From assembly GCF_038632915.1 (NCBI RefSeq), contig NZ_CP152050.1, positions 1,085,001 to 1,149,000 of the forward strand: 64,000 nucleotides of DNA. Reading direction: 5' to 3'. A model generated the notes under the pieces. That model was not told the DNA's origin. It worked only from the letters and a program-made list of their open reading frames with translations, and did not search any database. The stretch is from Paenisporosarcina sp. FSL H8-0542. Its GTDB lineage: Bacteria; Bacillota; Bacilli; Bacillales_A; Planococcaceae. Shown here piece after piece: positions 46,562-56,365 of this stretch (positions are counted from its first letter, which is position 1; every line of letters starts with the position of its first letter). The translations under genes and the position numbers were made by a program.

Positions 46562-48169
46562 ATGTCAAATAATTTATATAAAGGTACGGCCATTCTGACG
46601 ATTGGTCTATTCCTCTCGAAAATATTAGGGGTTATTTATATCATCCCATTTTACTCGATGGTTGGAGAAGAGAATATTGGGCTGTACCAATATGCATATA
46701 TTCCATACAATCTTATGCTAGCAGTAGCGATTTCCGGTGCGCCTTTGGCTTTTTCAAAGTTTGTTTCCAAATATAATTCTTTAGGGGATTATGAAACAGG
46801 CAGAAGATTATTAAAATCCGGTTTAATGGCGATGCTGGTCACAGGATTCCTATCGTTTTTGTTTTTATATTTCTTTGCGGAACCACTTGCAAGGGTTACC
46901 ATCGCTGAGAATGAGAAAATATATACGGTTGGAGACGTGACGGATGCCATTCAATGGGTTAGTTTTGCATTGATTGCTGTTCCTTTTATGAGCTTGCTTC
47001 GAGGATTCTTCCAAGGGTATAGTTTCATGATGCCAACAGCATCTTCTCAATTGATTGAACAAATCGTACGGATTATCTTTTTACTTGGGGGCACTTTCCT
47101 GGTCTTGAATGTTTTTGGTGGAACACCAAAAGAAGCCATTCAAGTAGCTGTACTATCCGCATTTGTCGGTGCACTTGGCGGTATAGTCGTGCTGTATTAT
47201 TATTGGCGGAAAAAGAAACCGGAATATGACAATTTACTTGAAAAATCTACAGCTTCTTACGATGTGAATTTAAAAGATATGTATAAAGAAATTTTGGTTT
47301 ATGCAATTCCGGTAGTATTTTTGGGAGTTGCTAATCCACTGTTCCAATTTGTGGATCTATTAACATTCAATCGTGCAATGAGTGATGCAGGACATTCCTT
47401 GAAAACCGATTATTTGGGTATTCTGAATCTCACGGCACATAAATTGGTTATGATTCCTGTCATGCTTGCGACCGGATTCTCCATGGCATTGATACCTTTG
47501 GTAACTAAATATTTCACGACCAATGAGCATAAGCAATTGTCACGAACGCTTGATCAGACATTCCAAATCCTATATTTCCTTACGATGCCTGCTGTGATTG
47601 GAATGACGGTTCTGGCTCCTGAACTCTATCACTTATTCTATGAACAAAGTGCAGTAGGCTCAGATATTCTGGCGCATTACTTGCCTGTTGCCATTCTATT
47701 CAGTCTGTTCCCTGTAACTGCTGCCATTTTACAAGGTATCAATCAACAGAGATGGATCATTCTCAACTTGTTGGTTGGATTATTAATTAAATTGGCGTTG
47801 AACATTCCGTTAATCAGCTTGTGGGAAACGAACGGGGCTATTGCAGCGACAATTATTGGATACAGTGTTGCAATCTTTATGAACTTTGCTGTATTGGTGG
47901 TAACGCAAAACTACCGTTCCATTTTATTGGTAAGAAGAATCGTACTTATTACCGGGATAAACGTAGCGATGTTTATTGCCGCTGTCATCACTCGCATGGT
48001 GCTAATTCAGATCATGCCTGCCGAATCTAAATTCGGGGCTATGTTGATTATCTTAATTGTAGGTGCAATTGGTGCACTAGTTTATGGAGCCATTGCCCTT
48101 CGTTTGGGAATTGCGCAGAAATTATTTGGTGAACGATTAACGAAATATACGAAGAAATTTGGTTTTTAA
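46562..48169 (+). CDS. ytgP: MurJ/SpoVB-type lipid flippase (YtgP)
   Basis: 535 residues with about fourteen membrane segments, MOP superfamily. N-terminal KGTAILTIGLFLSKILGVIYIIPF and RGFFQGYSFMMPTASSQ are typical of YtgP/MurJ. The homologue flips lipid II for peptidoglycan synthesis. Divergent from ytfP across a short gap, and 12 bases before the pseudouridine synthase gene, as in B. subtilis. Confidence 0.92.
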   Translation: MSNNLYKGTAILTIGLFLSKILGVIYIIPFYSMVGEENIGLYQYAYIPYNLMLAVAISGAPLAFSKFVSKYNSLGDYETGRRLLKSGLMAMLVTGFLSFLFLYFFAEPLARVTIAENEKIYTVGDVTDAIQWVSFALIAVPFMSLLRGFFQGYSFMMPTASSQLIEQIVRIIFLLGGTFLVLNVFGGTPKEAIQVAVLSAFVGALGGIVVLYYYWRKKKPEYDNLLEKSTASYDVNLKDMYKEILVYAIPVVFLGVANPLFQFVDLLTFNRAMSDAGHSLKTDYLGILNLTAHKLVMIPVMLATGFSMALIPLVTKYFTTNEHKQLSRTLDQTFQILYFLTMPAVIGMTVLAPELYHLFYEQSAVGSDILAHYLPVAILFSLFPVTAAILQGINQQRWIILNLLVGLLIKLALNIPLISLWETNGAIAATIIGYSVAIFMNFAVLVVTQNYRSILLVRRIVLITGINVAMFIAAVITRMVLIQIMPAESKFGAMLIILIVGAIGALVYGAIALRLGIAQKLFGERLTKYTKKFGF

Positions 48170-48181
48170 GGTGGTTCTTTT

Positions 48182-48895
48182 ATGAGGTTAGATAAATTAC
48201 TTTCAAATATGGGCTATGGTTCCAGAAAAGAAGTAAAGCTTTTGCTTAAATCAAAAGCAGTTGAAGTAAACGGCGTTTCTGCGAAGGATGTCTCCATGCA
48301 CGTCGATACGGAAAAAGATTCGATCGTTGTTTATGGGGAAGAAGTTATTTATACAGAGTTTATTTATTTAATGATGAACAAACCCCCTGGTGTCATTTCT
48401 GCCACGGAAGATAAAAAAGATGAAACCGTCATTGATTTACTTGATCCAGTGGCGCAACATTTTAAACCTTTTCCGGTAGGACGCTTGGATAAAGACACGG
48501 AAGGTCTGTTGATTCTGACGAATGACGGCCATCTATCCCATCAGCTTTTATCGCCGAAAAAACATGTGCCGAAATTATATTTCGCCACTATTGATGGGCG
48601 AGTAACAGATGATGATGTGAAGAAGTTTAAAGAAGGTGTCACGCTTGATGATGGGTATTTCACAAAACCTGGTGAATTGACTATCTTGTCAAGTGGTGAA
48701 GTGTCTGAAATCGAGTTGACGATTATGGAGGGGAAATTTCATCAAGTAAAACGAATGTTTGAATCCGTAGGTAAAAAAGTGACGTATCTAAAACGGATGC
48801 GTATGGGTTCTCTTCAATTGGATGAAACTCTCGAGCTCGGCGATTATCGTCCATTAACAGAAGCTGAATTAGAAGCATTACAACAGAAAGAATGA
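48182..48895 (+). CDS. Pseudouridine synthase, RsuA family (YtzG)
   Basis: 237 residues. N-terminal S4 domain (MRLDKLLSNMGYGSRKEVK), catalytic aspartate in PVGRLDKDTEGLLILTNDG near residue 100, and KFHQVKRMFESVGKKV. Acts on 16S rRNA by family inference. It starts 12 bases after ytgP with the SD AAGGTGG. Confidence 0.93.
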   Translation: MRLDKLLSNMGYGSRKEVKLLLKSKAVEVNGVSAKDVSMHVDTEKDSIVVYGEEVIYTEFIYLMMNKPPGVISATEDKKDETVIDLLDPVAQHFKPFPVGRLDKDTEGLLILTNDGHLSHQLLSPKKHVPKLYFATIDGRVTDDDVKKFKEGVTLDDGYFTKPGELTILSSGEVSEIELTIMEGKFHQVKRMFESVGKKVTYLKRMRMGSLQLDETLELGDYRPLTEAELEALQQKE

Positions 48896-48924
48896 CCGAG
48901 ATTTTCTCGGTCATTCTTTTTTAC
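48889..48924 (+). terminator. Terminator after the pseudouridine synthase gene
   Basis: AATGACCGAGA-TTT-TCTCGGTCATT followed by CTTTTTT. Confidence 0.9.
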
Positions 48925-48938
48925 CTTGATTAAGTAGT

Positions 48939-49160
48939 CTAAGATGTCATTTTTACGCGTTTGTTCGTCGTTGTCCATCTGCCTCGACTTGGACTGCTGA
49001 CCAAGTCATTAAAGGCTAACACATTCAAATCTCTTTGAACGGTGCGAGGAGTGATGCCGAATTCATCGACTAAGTCTTGTGTCGTAACAATCCCATGATC
49101 TCGGATAAACATGTACACATCTTTAATACGATTGAGCATCCGATCAGTAGTTGGTTTCAA
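48939..49160 (-). CDS. ytzE: Small DeoR-type HTH protein YtzE
   Basis: 73 residues, only a winged helix-turn-helix: QDLVDEFGITPRTVQRDLNV with the flanking NDLVSSPSRGRWTTT wing. It lacks any sensor domain. Conserved small regulator at this place in Bacillales. SD AAGGAGTGG on the minus strand. Confidence 0.9.
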   Translation of the reverse strand: MKPTTDRMLNRIKDVYMFIRDHGIVTTQDLVDEFGITPRTVQRDLNVLAFNDLVSSPSRGRWTTTNKRVKMTS

Positions 49161-49509
49161 TGTAGAACCACTCCTTCATCTTATGTTCTCTTGGCAAAAG
49201 ACTAGCGGACGATATTATGAGTCTTAAAGTAGACTCCACTATATTGAATAGAGTGCCGTAAACAGCCCCTTTTCTATTAGTTCGTCAGACTACTGTTATC
49301 TGACAATTCGATTATATAGTAAAAAGCTCAATAATTCTAGTATTATATCTAAAATTTACAGTGTCTTTACAATATTGACATATAAAAACGAACGATTTTT
49401 GCATAAAAGTACTATAATGTTCGTATAAAAAGAAAGTGGAATTGCCCCCTATGATTTTTCGAAGAAAAGTGTAGAATAGCTTTAAGAAAGTGGCAGGAGG
49501 AATTCAAAC
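49161..49509. other. 349-base intergenic stretch with a PurR-type operator
   Basis: No coding frame. Contains a pair of inverted PurBox-like motifs around 49385-49428 and otherwise AT-rich sequence. In B. subtilis the guanine/hypoxanthine permease gene pbuO lies between ytzE and ytjP (pepV); no trace of such a gene is seen here. Confidence 0.7.
49385..49428 (+). promoter_or_regulatory. PurR operator (paired PurBoxes) with TATAAT between them
   Basis: AAAACGAACGATT at 49385-49397 and, inverted, AATGTTCGTATAA at 49417-49429. The CGAA and TTCG cores are 27 bases apart, close to the spacing in the B. subtilis pur operator. TATAAT at 49413-49418 may be a -10; no good -35 was found. Confidence 0.6.
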
Positions 49510-50907
49510 GTGATTAATTGGATGGAAGAAGCACACAAAAGACAGGATGAACTATTAGCAGAATTACAACAACTGATACAAATTCCCAGTGTTCTGGATG
49601 AAACACAATCGTCAACAGATCACCCGTTTGGACCCGAGCCGCTAAAGGCGCTAGAGTGGATGCTTCAAAAAGGTCAGCAAGCGGGAATGCAAGTGAAAAA
49701 TGTCGATCAAATGGCTGGGCACATTGAAATGGGAGAAGGAGAAGAACTTCTTGGTATTTTAGGACATGTTGATGTGGTGCCAGCAGGCAAAGGTTGGACT
49801 TATCCTCCGTTTGAAGGTCATATTGAAAATGACCGTTTGTATGGAAGAGGTGCCATTGACGATAAAGGCCCAACAATGGCTGCTTGGATGGCTATGAAAA
49901 TGGTGAAAGAAGCTGGAATACCGTTAAATAAACGGGTGCGATTAATTATCGGAACAGACGAGGAAAGTGGATTCCGATGCGTAAAACGTTATTTTGAAAA
50001 AGAAGAAATGCCGCATATTGGGTTTGCTCCTGATGCCGATTTCCCAATTATCAACGCAGAAAAAGGCATTTCTACTTTAAGATTCACTACGGCCAAGGTA
50101 GAGCAGGAAGAGCAGTTGCAATCATTCCAAGCAGGGACACGTACAAACATGGTTCCTGATTTGGCAACAGCTGTTGTATATGGTGAACTAGATACAATTG
50201 AACAGGAATTTGAACAGTTCACACAGCAACATCAACTGCAAGGTTCTATTGAAAGAAAAGATCAGACCATTCAACTGTCATTGGAAGGGAAATCAGCGCA
50301 TGCCATGGAACCAAATGATGGAATAAATGCGGGTGTGTATCTGGCTGAGTTCCTGAAAGATGTTGTGACAACTGCTGGATCGAAGACTTTTGTTGAATTT
50401 GTTTCCACATCATTCTTTAAAGATTCTAGAGGAAATGCTTTCGGTTTGAACTACAATGATGAAATGTCAGGAGATACAACCTTGAATGCAGGTATCATTT
50501 CTTTTGATCCTGCTAAAGGCGGAACGGTGGATGTCAGCTTACGATACTCCGTGACCTATGATTTTGAGAAACAATTGCCACAGTGCCAGACGATAATGAG
50601 TGACAAAGGAATCGCCGTCGATGTTACATCAAATTCAAAACCACATTATATAGAAGAATCGGATGAGCTTATTCAAAGTTTATCCCGTGTATATGAACGT
50701 CAGACGGGTGAAAAGGCAACATTGCTATCCATTGGCGGCGGTACTTATGCGCGTGTCCTTAAAAAAGGTGTAGCGTTCGGAATGTTATTCCCGGGTGAGA
50801 AAGATGTAGCCCACCAAGTGGATGAATTTGTTGATATTCCAAATCTAATCAAAGCAGTTGCCATTTATGCAGATGCAATTTGTGAACTGGCTTCAAATCA
50901 ATCGTAG
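49510..50907 (+). CDS. pepV: Dipeptidase PepV (M20 family)
   Basis: 465 residues, zinc-dependent. Metal ligands in GILGHVDVVP near residue 87, GRGAIDDKGP near 118 (bridging Asp), TDEESGFRC near 153, DADFPI near 177, and the last His in DVAHQVDEFV. Start is GTG 49510 with a strong SD CAGGAGG. Followed 14 bases later by dat, as in related genomes. Confidence 0.93.
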   Translation: MINWMEEAHKRQDELLAELQQLIQIPSVLDETQSSTDHPFGPEPLKALEWMLQKGQQAGMQVKNVDQMAGHIEMGEGEELLGILGHVDVVPAGKGWTYPPFEGHIENDRLYGRGAIDDKGPTMAAWMAMKMVKEAGIPLNKRVRLIIGTDEESGFRCVKRYFEKEEMPHIGFAPDADFPIINAEKGISTLRFTTAKVEQEEQLQSFQAGTRTNMVPDLATAVVYGELDTIEQEFEQFTQQHQLQGSIERKDQTIQLSLEGKSAHAMEPNDGINAGVYLAEFLKDVVTTAGSKTFVEFVSTSFFKDSRGNAFGLNYNDEMSGDTTLNAGIISFDPAKGGTVDVSLRYSVTYDFEKQLPQCQTIMSDKGIAVDVTSNSKPHYIEESDELIQSLSRVYERQTGEKATLLSIGGGTYARVLKKGVAFGMLFPGEKDVAHQVDEFVDIPNLIKAVAIYADAICELASNQS

Positions 50908-50921
50908 AAAGAAGGATTTAT

Positions 50922-51773
50922 ATGAATTGGGTATTGTGGAATGATCGATTAGTAAAAGACGAAGAAATACATTTATCTAAAGAAGACCGTGGTTACCAGT
51001 TTGGCGACGGCATTTACGAAGTCATCCGAGTATATAATGGCAATATGTTTACGGCGAAAGAACATATTGATCGCTTTTACGAAAGTGCCGATAAAATTAA
51101 ATTAGTCATTCCATATACAAAAGATGTATTCCATAAAATGATGTACGATTTAATCGAGGCCAACGAAGTGACAACTGGGCAGGTATATGTTCAAATTACG
51201 CGCGGCGGAAGTCCAAGACAACATAATTTTCCTACCGAAGCTGTTGAACCGGTTCTAACGGCATACACGAAGTTAGTGGAACGTCCCGTTTCCCAAATGG
51301 CGAACGGGGTAGCTGCCAAATCGGTTGAAGATGTACGCTGGTTGCGTTGTGATATTAAGAGCTTGAATTTACTAGGGAATATCATGGCAAAACAAGAAGC
51401 TTATGAAAATGGATGTTTTGAAGCACTTTTACATAGAGGAGATACAATCACGGAAGGTTCTTCTTCGAATATGTATGGGATTAAAAACGGCGTTCTTTAT
51501 ACACATCCAGCGACCAACTTAATACTAAATGGCATCACACGTCGCGTCATTCTGGCTTGTTGTGAAGAGATCGGTTTACCAGTAGTCGAAGAACCGATGT
51601 CTCTATCAACTGTTTATTCAAATGATGAATTCTTCATGTCTTCGACAACTTCGGAAATCATGCCAATTGTCGTCATCGATGGAGTAAAAGTCGGTTCAGG
51701 TTTACCTGGAGTTTGGACGAAAAAATTACAAGCCGCATTTGAAGCTAAAATTGAGCAAGCTGTGCATGCATAA
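50922..51773 (+). CDS. dat: D-alanine (D-amino acid) aminotransferase
   Basis: 283 residues, fold type IV PLP enzyme. GDGIYEVIRVYNG near residue 28, PLP lysine in RCDIKSLNLLGN near 145, EGSSSNMYGI near 178, and the C-terminal SSTTSEIMPIVVIDG. Interconverts D-alanine and D-glutamate for peptidoglycan. SD GAAGGAT. Likely an operon with pepV. Confidence 0.95.
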   Translation: MNWVLWNDRLVKDEEIHLSKEDRGYQFGDGIYEVIRVYNGNMFTAKEHIDRFYESADKIKLVIPYTKDVFHKMMYDLIEANEVTTGQVYVQITRGGSPRQHNFPTEAVEPVLTAYTKLVERPVSQMANGVAAKSVEDVRWLRCDIKSLNLLGNIMAKQEAYENGCFEALLHRGDTITEGSSSNMYGIKNGVLYTHPATNLILNGITRRVILACCEEIGLPVVEEPMSLSTVYSNDEFFMSSTTSEIMPIVVIDGVKVGSGLPGVWTKKLQAAFEAKIEQAVHA

Positions 51774-51776
51774 GTT

Positions 51777-51812
51777 AAATGCCTCTCCACTAAGTGGAGG
51801 GGTATTTTTTTT
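51777..51812 (+). terminator. Terminator of pepV-dat
   Basis: ATGCCTCTCCACT-AAG-TGGAGGGGTAT followed by seven T. Confidence 0.88.
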
Positions 51813-51861
51813 AACCTTATTCCTGTAAACTGAGTTTTATAAAAAGGGTGGTGTATATGAG

Positions 51862-52401
51862 ATGCAACATTATTTTATCGGGGTAAAACTACCAAGTGAA
51901 CTGTCTCAACAACTGGTCGATACACGGAATGATTGGCAGTTGGAAAACACACACAAAAGATTGTCTGCTGCAGAGGATTTGCATATTACGTTGGTTTATT
52001 TAGGTGCCGTGGAAAGCGAAAAATTGGAGACATTGATGCTAGAGCTGGATGACAATGAATCCTTTGCATCCATGAAACTTACAATTAGTGGAGTGTCCAC
52101 ATTTGGAAATCCCACTACGCCACGTGTAATCTATGCAGCGATCGAAGAACATCCGAAATTGAGCGAGTTGCAAAGTACAATTCTTGAAAAATGCCTGGAT
52201 CTTTCATTGCCTGTGGATAGCAAGAAGTTTGTTCCGCATATCACTTTAGCGAAAAAATGGAGTGGACAGCAAGAGGGATTTTCAAAAGAAATGCATATAG
52301 CAACAAGTACGTTCAAAGTGAATCAATTTTCTGTATACTCCATCAATCCTGGAGTCACGCCTTCTTATCAAGCAATACATACCATTTACTTAAAGGACTA
52401 A
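51862..52401 (+). CDS. thpR: RNA 2',3'-cyclic phosphodiesterase (2H superfamily)
   Basis: 179 residues. Two H-x-T/S motifs, LHITLVYLG near residue 41 and PHITLAKKW near 127, form the active site of the 2H phosphoesterases (also called 2'-5' RNA ligase). Homologue of B. subtilis YtlP. SD region GGGTGGTG. Confidence 0.9.
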   Translation: MQHYFIGVKLPSELSQQLVDTRNDWQLENTHKRLSAAEDLHITLVYLGAVESEKLETLMLELDDNESFASMKLTISGVSTFGNPTTPRVIYAAIEEHPKLSELQSTILEKCLDLSLPVDSKKFVPHITLAKKWSGQQEGFSKEMHIATSTFKVNQFSVYSINPGVTPSYQAIHTIYLKD

Positions 52402-52405
52402 TTTG

Positions 52406-53326
52406 ATGAAAACAACCATTATTGTCAATCCCACAGCAGCAAACGGAAAGTCGTTGAAACGCTGGGAGCAATTCAAGAATAAATTAAATTTTACATACGA
52501 TCTCCAAATGACAACCAGTCCAAAACACGCCACTACATTAGCGAGAAAATGTGCTGAAACGGGTGAGCCCCAACTGATTATTGCATTTGGAGGAGACGGT
52601 ACTGCCCATGAAGTAATTGAAGGGATTCTCGATTGTTCTAATTGTATCGCAGGAGTCATCGGAGCCGGATCAGGCAATGATTTTGGACGCGGATTTCTGT
52701 CCTTTCAAAACGCGCACGAAGTCAATCAATATGTGCAGTCACAAGGTTTGGCAACTGAAATGGACATCGGTGTAATGCATCATCAGAATAGAAGTTACTA
52801 TTTTGTTAACAATGCAGGCATTGGTTTTGACGCTTACATTGCATACCAAGTAAACAAATCACCAGTGAAAAAAATATTGAATAAATTCAGTCTTGGCAAA
52901 CTTGCTTATACATTCTTTCTCATTAAGACATTGGTGACATTTCAACACTTCGATTTAAACGTAGAAACGCCTAGTTACAGTCGATCATTCAAAAAAGTAT
53001 GGTTTGTGACTGTAAGTAACCAGCCCTACTATGGAGGAGGCATGAAAATCTCTCCCCAATCCAATCCAGCTGATGGTCAAATTGAATTAACGATTGTTCA
53101 TCATTTGTCCCGTATTAAACTGTTGCTCGTTTTTGTCTCTGTATATTTTGGGAAGCATACATCGTTTAAAGAAGTACATCAAATGTCAGCTAAATCGTTT
53201 GCTTTAACAACTAATGATTATATGTATCGACACACAGATGGGGAGTTTGCGAGCAAGACGGTGCCACAAGTAGCGGACAAATTTACAGTTCTTCCCAAGC
53301 GGTGGAAAATAACGAAATTGACATGA
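52406..53326 (+). CDS. Diacylglycerol-kinase-type lipid kinase (YtlR-like)
   Basis: 306 residues. DAGK catalytic domain: IIVNPTAANGKSLKRW at the N-terminus, IAFGGDGTAHEVIEG near residue 62, and GAGSGNDFGRG near 90. Phosphorylates a lipid or lipid-like substrate with ATP; exact substrate unknown. ATG 52406 is preferred to the adjoining TTG. It lies four bases after thpR, so co-transcription is likely. Confidence 0.9.
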   Translation: MKTTIIVNPTAANGKSLKRWEQFKNKLNFTYDLQMTTSPKHATTLARKCAETGEPQLIIAFGGDGTAHEVIEGILDCSNCIAGVIGAGSGNDFGRGFLSFQNAHEVNQYVQSQGLATEMDIGVMHHQNRSYYFVNNAGIGFDAYIAYQVNKSPVKKILNKFSLGKLAYTFFLIKTLVTFQHFDLNVETPSYSRSFKKVWFVTVSNQPYYGGGMKISPQSNPADGQIELTIVHHLSRIKLLLVFVSVYFGKHTSFKEVHQMSAKSFALTTNDYMYRHTDGEFASKTVPQVADKFTVLPKRWKITKLT

Positions 53327-53328
53327 AC

Positions 53329-53357
53329 TTGACGATAGCGGGAACTTGGATGATAAT
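53329..53357 (+). promoter_or_regulatory. Sigma-A promoter of trmB
   Basis: TTGACG at 53329-53334, 17-base spacer, GATAAT at 53352-53357; five of six positions match in each box. Confidence 0.8.
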
Positions 53358-53395
53358 GTATAGTCGAAAAGCACGTATGAAAGTAGGAATAGATT

Positions 53396-54052
53396 ATGAG
53401 ATTACGCAATAAACCGTGGGCAGAAGATTTTATCGCTGCACACCCACATATCGTGATACCAAATCCGGAAGACCATAAAGGCAAATGGAAAGAAGTCTTT
53501 CAAAATGACAATCCATTGCATATTGAAGTAGGCACTGGAAAAGGTCAATTTGTGACAGGTATGGCGAAAGCCAATCCACATATTAATTATATGGGCATCG
53601 AATTATATGACAGTGTGATTGTATCTGCTTTAGAAAATGCGCTGGAAGCGGGAACATTGCCAAACTTGAAACTGTTAAAAGTGAATGGGGCACACTTGGC
53701 GAAATTCTTTGAAAAGAATGATGTTAGTCGCGTTTATTTAAACTTCTCGGATCCTTGGCCAAAAGTTAGACACGAGAAAAGAAGATTATCTCACGAAAAC
53801 TTCTTGAAGTTATACGAGTCAATTCTGATTGATAATGGTGAAGTTCATTTTAAAACCGATAATCGTGGACTTTTTGAATTCTCGTTAATGAGCATGTCAG
53901 CATATGGCATGTTGTTAAAATATGTTTCACTGGATTTACATGCAAACATGCCAGAAGACAATATCATGACGGAATACGAAGAAAAGTTTTCTGCAAAAGG
54001 ACAACCCATCTATCGCCTAGAATCTCAATTTATCACGAAGAAGGCTGAATAA
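53396..54052 (+). CDS. trmB: tRNA (guanine-N7-)-methyltransferase
   Basis: 218 residues. Makes m7G46 in tRNA. SAM site [16 protein letters not shown] near residue 42, [10 protein letters not shown], and the TrmB signature [16 protein letters not shown] near 117. C-terminal [18 protein letters not shown] is typical. Has its own promoter and terminator. Confidence 0.96.
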   Translation: MRLRNKPWAEDFIAAHPHIVIPNPEDHKGKWKEVFQNDNPLHIEVGTGKGQFVTGMAKANPHINYMGIELYDSVIVSALENALEAGTLPNLKLLKVNGAHLAKFFEKNDVSRVYLNFSDPWPKVRHEKRRLSHENFLKLYESILIDNGEVHFKTDNRGLFEFSLMSMSAYGMLLKYVSLDLHANMPEDNIMTEYEEKFSAKGQPIYRLESQFITKKAE

Positions 54053-54066
54053 AGTTATAACATACT

Positions 54067-54102
54067 CGCCACGCAATCAAGAGATTGTCGTGGCGTTTTT
54101 TG
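54067..54102 (+). terminator. Terminator of trmB
   Basis: CGCCACG-CAATCAAGAGATTGT-CGTGGCG followed by TTTTTTG; the loop itself contains CAATC/GATTG. Confidence 0.88.
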
Positions 54103-54135
54103 ATACACTGAAAACAGTACAAAGGAGGGTTCCAT

Positions 54136-54984
54136 ATGGATCAATATATATTTCACAAAATGACTTTATCATGGTTAAACGGAGGCTCGACAAACTTAGA
54201 TGGGGGTTCCATGTTTGGGGTGGTACCCAAAATGGTATGGTCAAAAAAATACCCTGCCAACGAATCAAACCAAATTGCCATGAGTACCGACCCAATTCTG
54301 ATTCAAGTAGATGGGAAAAACTTATTGATTGATACCGGTGTTGGGTTTAATAAAATGGACGAGCGACAATTACGCAATAATGGGGTAAAAGCACAGTCAC
54401 AACTCGAGGATTCATTGGCTATGTTAGGGCTCTTAACTGATGATATTCATTACGTTCTCATGACACATATGCATGCCGATCATGCTTCTGGTCTGACAAG
54501 AAGAGAAAATGATCAACTTGTTTCTACTTTCCCGAATGCGAAAATTCACTTATCTGCTATTGAATGGAACGAAGTGCGTAACCCAAACATCCGTTCAAGG
54601 AATACATATTGGAAAGAAAATTGGGAAGCAATCCAAGGCCAGGTTGAAACATTCGAAGGAGAGCTTGAAGTACTTCCAGGAGTCCGAATGGTTCATACAG
54701 GGGGACACAGTGAAGGGCATAGCATCATCAAGCTCGAACAAAATGGCGAAACGATCATCCACATGGCGGATATCATGCCAACACATGCCCATCAAAATCC
54801 ATTGTGGGTACTGGCTTTTGACGACTACCCAATGACTTCCGTTTTTGCCAAAGAAAAAATAATGAAAGAAGCGTTAGCAAACGGTCATTCATTTATCTTC
54901 TATCATGATGCTTACTACAGATTGATCAAGTGGGATAAAACAGGAAAAGAAATCATCGAGAAATTAGAACGGACAAATAATTAA
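54136..54984 (+). CDS. ytnP: MBL-fold lactonase-like hydrolase YtnP
   Basis: 282 residues. Metallo-beta-lactamase fold with the zinc motif MTHMHADHASGLTRRE near residue 113, DTGVGF near 70, HTGGHSEGHS near 190, and ADIMPTHAHQ. In B. subtilis YtnP has been linked to cleavage of lactone signalling molecules; substrate here is not known. SD AAAGGAGGG. Confidence 0.9.
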   Translation: MDQYIFHKMTLSWLNGGSTNLDGGSMFGVVPKMVWSKKYPANESNQIAMSTDPILIQVDGKNLLIDTGVGFNKMDERQLRNNGVKAQSQLEDSLAMLGLLTDDIHYVLMTHMHADHASGLTRRENDQLVSTFPNAKIHLSAIEWNEVRNPNIRSRNTYWKENWEAIQGQVETFEGELEVLPGVRMVHTGGHSEGHSIIKLEQNGETIIHMADIMPTHAHQNPLWVLAFDDYPMTSVFAKEKIMKEALANGHSFIFYHDAYYRLIKWDKTGKEIIEKLERTNN

Positions 54985-55071
54985 TACCTTTTAATTTCTG
55001 AACTTTTATAAATGCTTTTATTCTTGGGTTTTCGGATAACTTCAGAGGCTGTACCATTGCCTATTAAATGA

Positions 55072-55111
55072 ACAAGGGGGGAGATGTGGGATCGTCACAT
55101 CTCCCCCTTGT
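55072..55111. repeat. Strong hairpin without T run
   Basis: ACAAGGGGGGAGATGTG and CACATCTCCCCCTTGT, sixteen pairs with one bulged G and a seven-base loop. No T run on either side, so it may be a processing or insertion-related structure rather than a terminator. Confidence 0.7.
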
Positions 55112-55236
55112 CAATGCAAGGAATTCTTTCGCTAGAATGATATCGGAGGGGATTTTGACTTATTGAGTAGTTCAAGGATAGTGTGGAATAATTGTCTAAA
55201 ACAGTTTAAGACTTGCAGTGTTAAAGGGGAATGACC

Positions 55237-56178
55237 ATGTTTCAAATGAATATCATCAAAAAACTTAAAACATCATTCGAAATAAAAATGTCCAATGATC
55301 AAGGATTATTATGTCATACGATGGGAGGTAAGACGATAGTATTTGATACTAAATCATGGGAAAAGGTTGCTGAACTAACCAAACCAAAACATCCTGGTGA
55401 TTTAGTGTTTTCAAGAAATAATGATTATTTATACATCAAAAACGCTCTCGGTACTCTTTGTGTTTATGATACGACTACGTTTCAGTTAGTCAAAAACATC
55501 CAATCAAATAAATCATTGAAAATGACAGAGGGGAGATTTGCAATAACTAAAGACCCCTTCAAAATTATAGATATGGTTAAGACTAAAAACGGGAACCAAC
55601 TTGCTTCAATTAACTTGGATAATGCTGATTCCAAAGTAATTACTACCTACGAAGACACTATTACTAGATTTACATACCATCAGTATATTCCATCTGAAGA
55701 TTATCATCTATTTACCCTCGAATATGATAATAAAGCTGAGGACATACGTGAATATAAATTATTAAAAATTAAAGAGTCAACTCATGAGATTTCTCTATTA
55801 AGTCATCCCAATAGATTATATTGGAAGTACGTTATCTATGATCCAATCCATGATGTATATATAGTAATGCAAGAGAATTATAAACTTATTGTTGTGGATT
55901 CAACCTTTAAAAAAGTATTGAGGGAAAAGACTTTATACACTGAAATAAAGGGAAGAAGACCCGGTATGTATGTCACTTATTTTCATCAGTCTTCTACTGG
56001 TAAATATATTGTAGTTACTTATGATGAAATGATTCTAATTTTACGTTACGAAGACTTAGAAGTCTTAATGACTGAAACTATACAGTATGCTTGTTTTGCG
56101 GAATTTAGTGATGATAATCAATATTTATTAATTGGTACTTGGAAAAATGGATATGTATTAGAAAACAATTTGCAGTAG
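55237..56178 (+). CDS. Unknown protein with propeller-like repeats
   Basis: 313 residues, no signal peptide. Repeated short beta-strand patterns such as TIVFDTKSWEKVAEL, LCVYDTTTFQLVKNI, LIVVDSTFKKVLREK and ILILRYEDLEVLMTE look like blades of a WD40/YVTN-type propeller. AT-rich, with more Asn/Lys/Ile codons than its neighbours. It interrupts the usual ytnP-ytoP order, so it may be acquired. ATG 55237 is chosen from AAGGGGA spacing; ATG 55231 lies too close to the SD. Confidence 0.75.
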   Translation: MFQMNIIKKLKTSFEIKMSNDQGLLCHTMGGKTIVFDTKSWEKVAELTKPKHPGDLVFSRNNDYLYIKNALGTLCVYDTTTFQLVKNIQSNKSLKMTEGRFAITKDPFKIIDMVKTKNGNQLASINLDNADSKVITTYEDTITRFTYHQYIPSEDYHLFTLEYDNKAEDIREYKLLKIKESTHEISLLSHPNRLYWKYVIYDPIHDVYIVMQENYKLIVVDSTFKKVLREKTLYTEIKGRRPGMYVTYFHQSSTGKYIVVTYDEMILILRYEDLEVLMTETIQYACFAEFSDDNQYLLIGTWKNGYVLENNLQ

Positions 56179-56208
56179 AAAGTGATTTTAATCGAGGAGA
56201 TTTTCATA

Positions 56209-56325
56209 GGTGTTTGCAGCCGTTTATCCATTCCGTGTGAATGGCCAATCAGAATCGATTATGCAAACGGACCGATTTATGTTGGCGACCACGATTTGTA
56301 TGAAGAAGTAGAGAAAGAAGATTGA
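56209..56325 (+). pseudogene. Short open remnant, 38 codons
   Basis: The frame reads SRLSIPCEWPIRIDYANGPI and onward to YVGDHDLYEEVEKED before a TGA. It has no start codon, begins right after the unknown propeller-like gene, and looks like the C-terminus of a lost protein. No family recognised. Confidence 0.35.
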
Positions 56326-56365
56326 TGAAAAGACTCCATATTAAACTCCTTGCAATTTTTATTAT

